A stretch of DNA of 6,888 bases, from positions 1 to 6,888 of the forward strand of contig JANQQH010000284.1 of assembly GCA_028285025.1 (NCBI GenBank). Direction: 5' to 3'. The notes under the pieces are model-generated. The model worked only from the letters and a program-made list of their open reading frames with translations. It searched no databases and was not told the DNA's origin. Each line of letters opens with the position of its first letter. Position 1 is the stretch's first letter. Shown here piece by piece: positions 6,650 through 6,888 of this stretch. Both the position numbers and the translations under genes were made by a program. The DNA comes from Hyphomicrobiaceae bacterium. GTDB lineage: Bacteria; Pseudomonadota; Alphaproteobacteria; Rhizobiales; HXMU1428-3.

Positions 6650-6888
6650 TTGACAGCGCTTAGAACACTTATAGGAGCGGTAATATGCTTGTTTTTGGCC
6701 GGTTCCCCTTTATTGGCGCAAGAGGCTGAGTTTGAAACCAGCGCGCAGTTTGCCATTGTTATGGAGGCAGACAAAAACATTATCTTTTTACAAAAAAATG
6801 CTGATGTGCCGATGGCGCCGGCCAGTATGAGCAAATTAATGACCGTGGCTGTGGTTTTTCGTGAATTAAAGGCTGGCCGGTTAAAGTT
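6650..6888 (+). CDS. dacC: D-alanyl-D-alanine carboxypeptidase (PBP, peptidase S11), 5' part only
   Basis: The first 79 codons of a periplasmic penicillin-binding protein that trims the terminal D-Ala from peptidoglycan stem peptides; the rest lies beyond the window. Residues 1-23 form a signal peptide (a hydrophobic core around 7-17, then AGSPLLA) with likely cleavage before QE at 24-25. The mature part reads FAIVMEADKNIIFLQKNAD and then PASMSKLMT, where S59-M-S-K62 is the SxxK motif holding the catalytic serine of S11 carboxypeptidases. The start is a TTG: AAAGGGGA lies 6 nt before it, an in-frame TAA at 6635 blocks any further upstream start, and later starts would cut into the signal peptide. 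The dacC symbol is by family; dacA or dacD naming is equally possible. It is divergent from btaA. Confidence 0.9.
   Translation, partial: MTALRTLIGAVICLFLAGSPLLAQEAEFETSAQFAIVMEADKNIIFLQKNADVPMAPASMSKLMTVAVVFRELKAGRLK

Noticed and set aside
6634..6834. Minus-strand open frame of 66 codons
   Set aside because: It is antisense to the signal peptide and SxxK region of the carboxypeptidase gene, which is clearly the real coding strand.

Overview
The window looks like chromosomal DNA from an alphaproteobacterium of moderate GC content, plausibly a marine or aquatic Rhodospirillales-like lineage. This rests on three things: an rlpA and dacC-type pair of cell-wall genes, a bacterial betaine-lipid operon (btaA-btaB), and a MoaA whose N-terminus reads [19 protein letters not shown]. 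The genus cannot be fixed from sequence alone. I see no tRNA, rRNA, CRISPR array, insertion sequence or phage gene.

Layout. (1) Positions 173-1231, minus strand: moaA, the radical-SAM GTP 3',8-cyclase of molybdenum cofactor synthesis. (2) A 355-bp AT-rich gap between divergent genes, with several inverted repeats. (3) 1587-2228, plus: a lipoprotein of the RlpA family (septal-ring lytic transglycosylase type) with the catalytic E/D/H triad but no SPOR domain. (4) A 304-bp gap, then 2533-3540 and 3584-4390, plus: a zinc-independent medium-chain alcohol dehydrogenase/quinone reductase-like enzyme and a classical short-chain dehydrogenase, 43 bp apart and probably one transcript. (5) 4414-5100 and 5155-6423, minus: btaB and btaA, converging on the dehydrogenase pair with only 23 bp between. 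(6) 6650 to the right edge, plus: the start of a D-alanyl-D-alanine carboxypeptidase (penicillin-binding protein, peptidase S11) with a TTG start, a signal peptide and an SxxK motif; it runs off the window.

How it fits together. BtaA moves the 3-amino-3-carboxypropyl group of S-adenosylmethionine onto diacylglycerol, and BtaB methylates the amine three times, giving the phosphorus-free betaine lipid DGTS. A near-consensus Pho box (two CTGTCAT-type heptamers 11 bp apart, minus strand, 6492-6509) lies 68 bp upstream of the btaA start. The sequence therefore supports phosphate-starvation control by PhoB and membrane-lipid replacement. The two dehydrogenases are general oxidoreductases with no visible link to the lipid pathway.

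rlpA and the carboxypeptidase gene are, from memory, usually close neighbours in alphaproteobacteria. Here they are separated by about 4.4 kb holding the two accessory operons, so the middle of the window may be an insertion into a conserved cell-wall locus. I found no wholly new system. The Pho-box-controlled betaine-lipid operon and its position are the most informative content.
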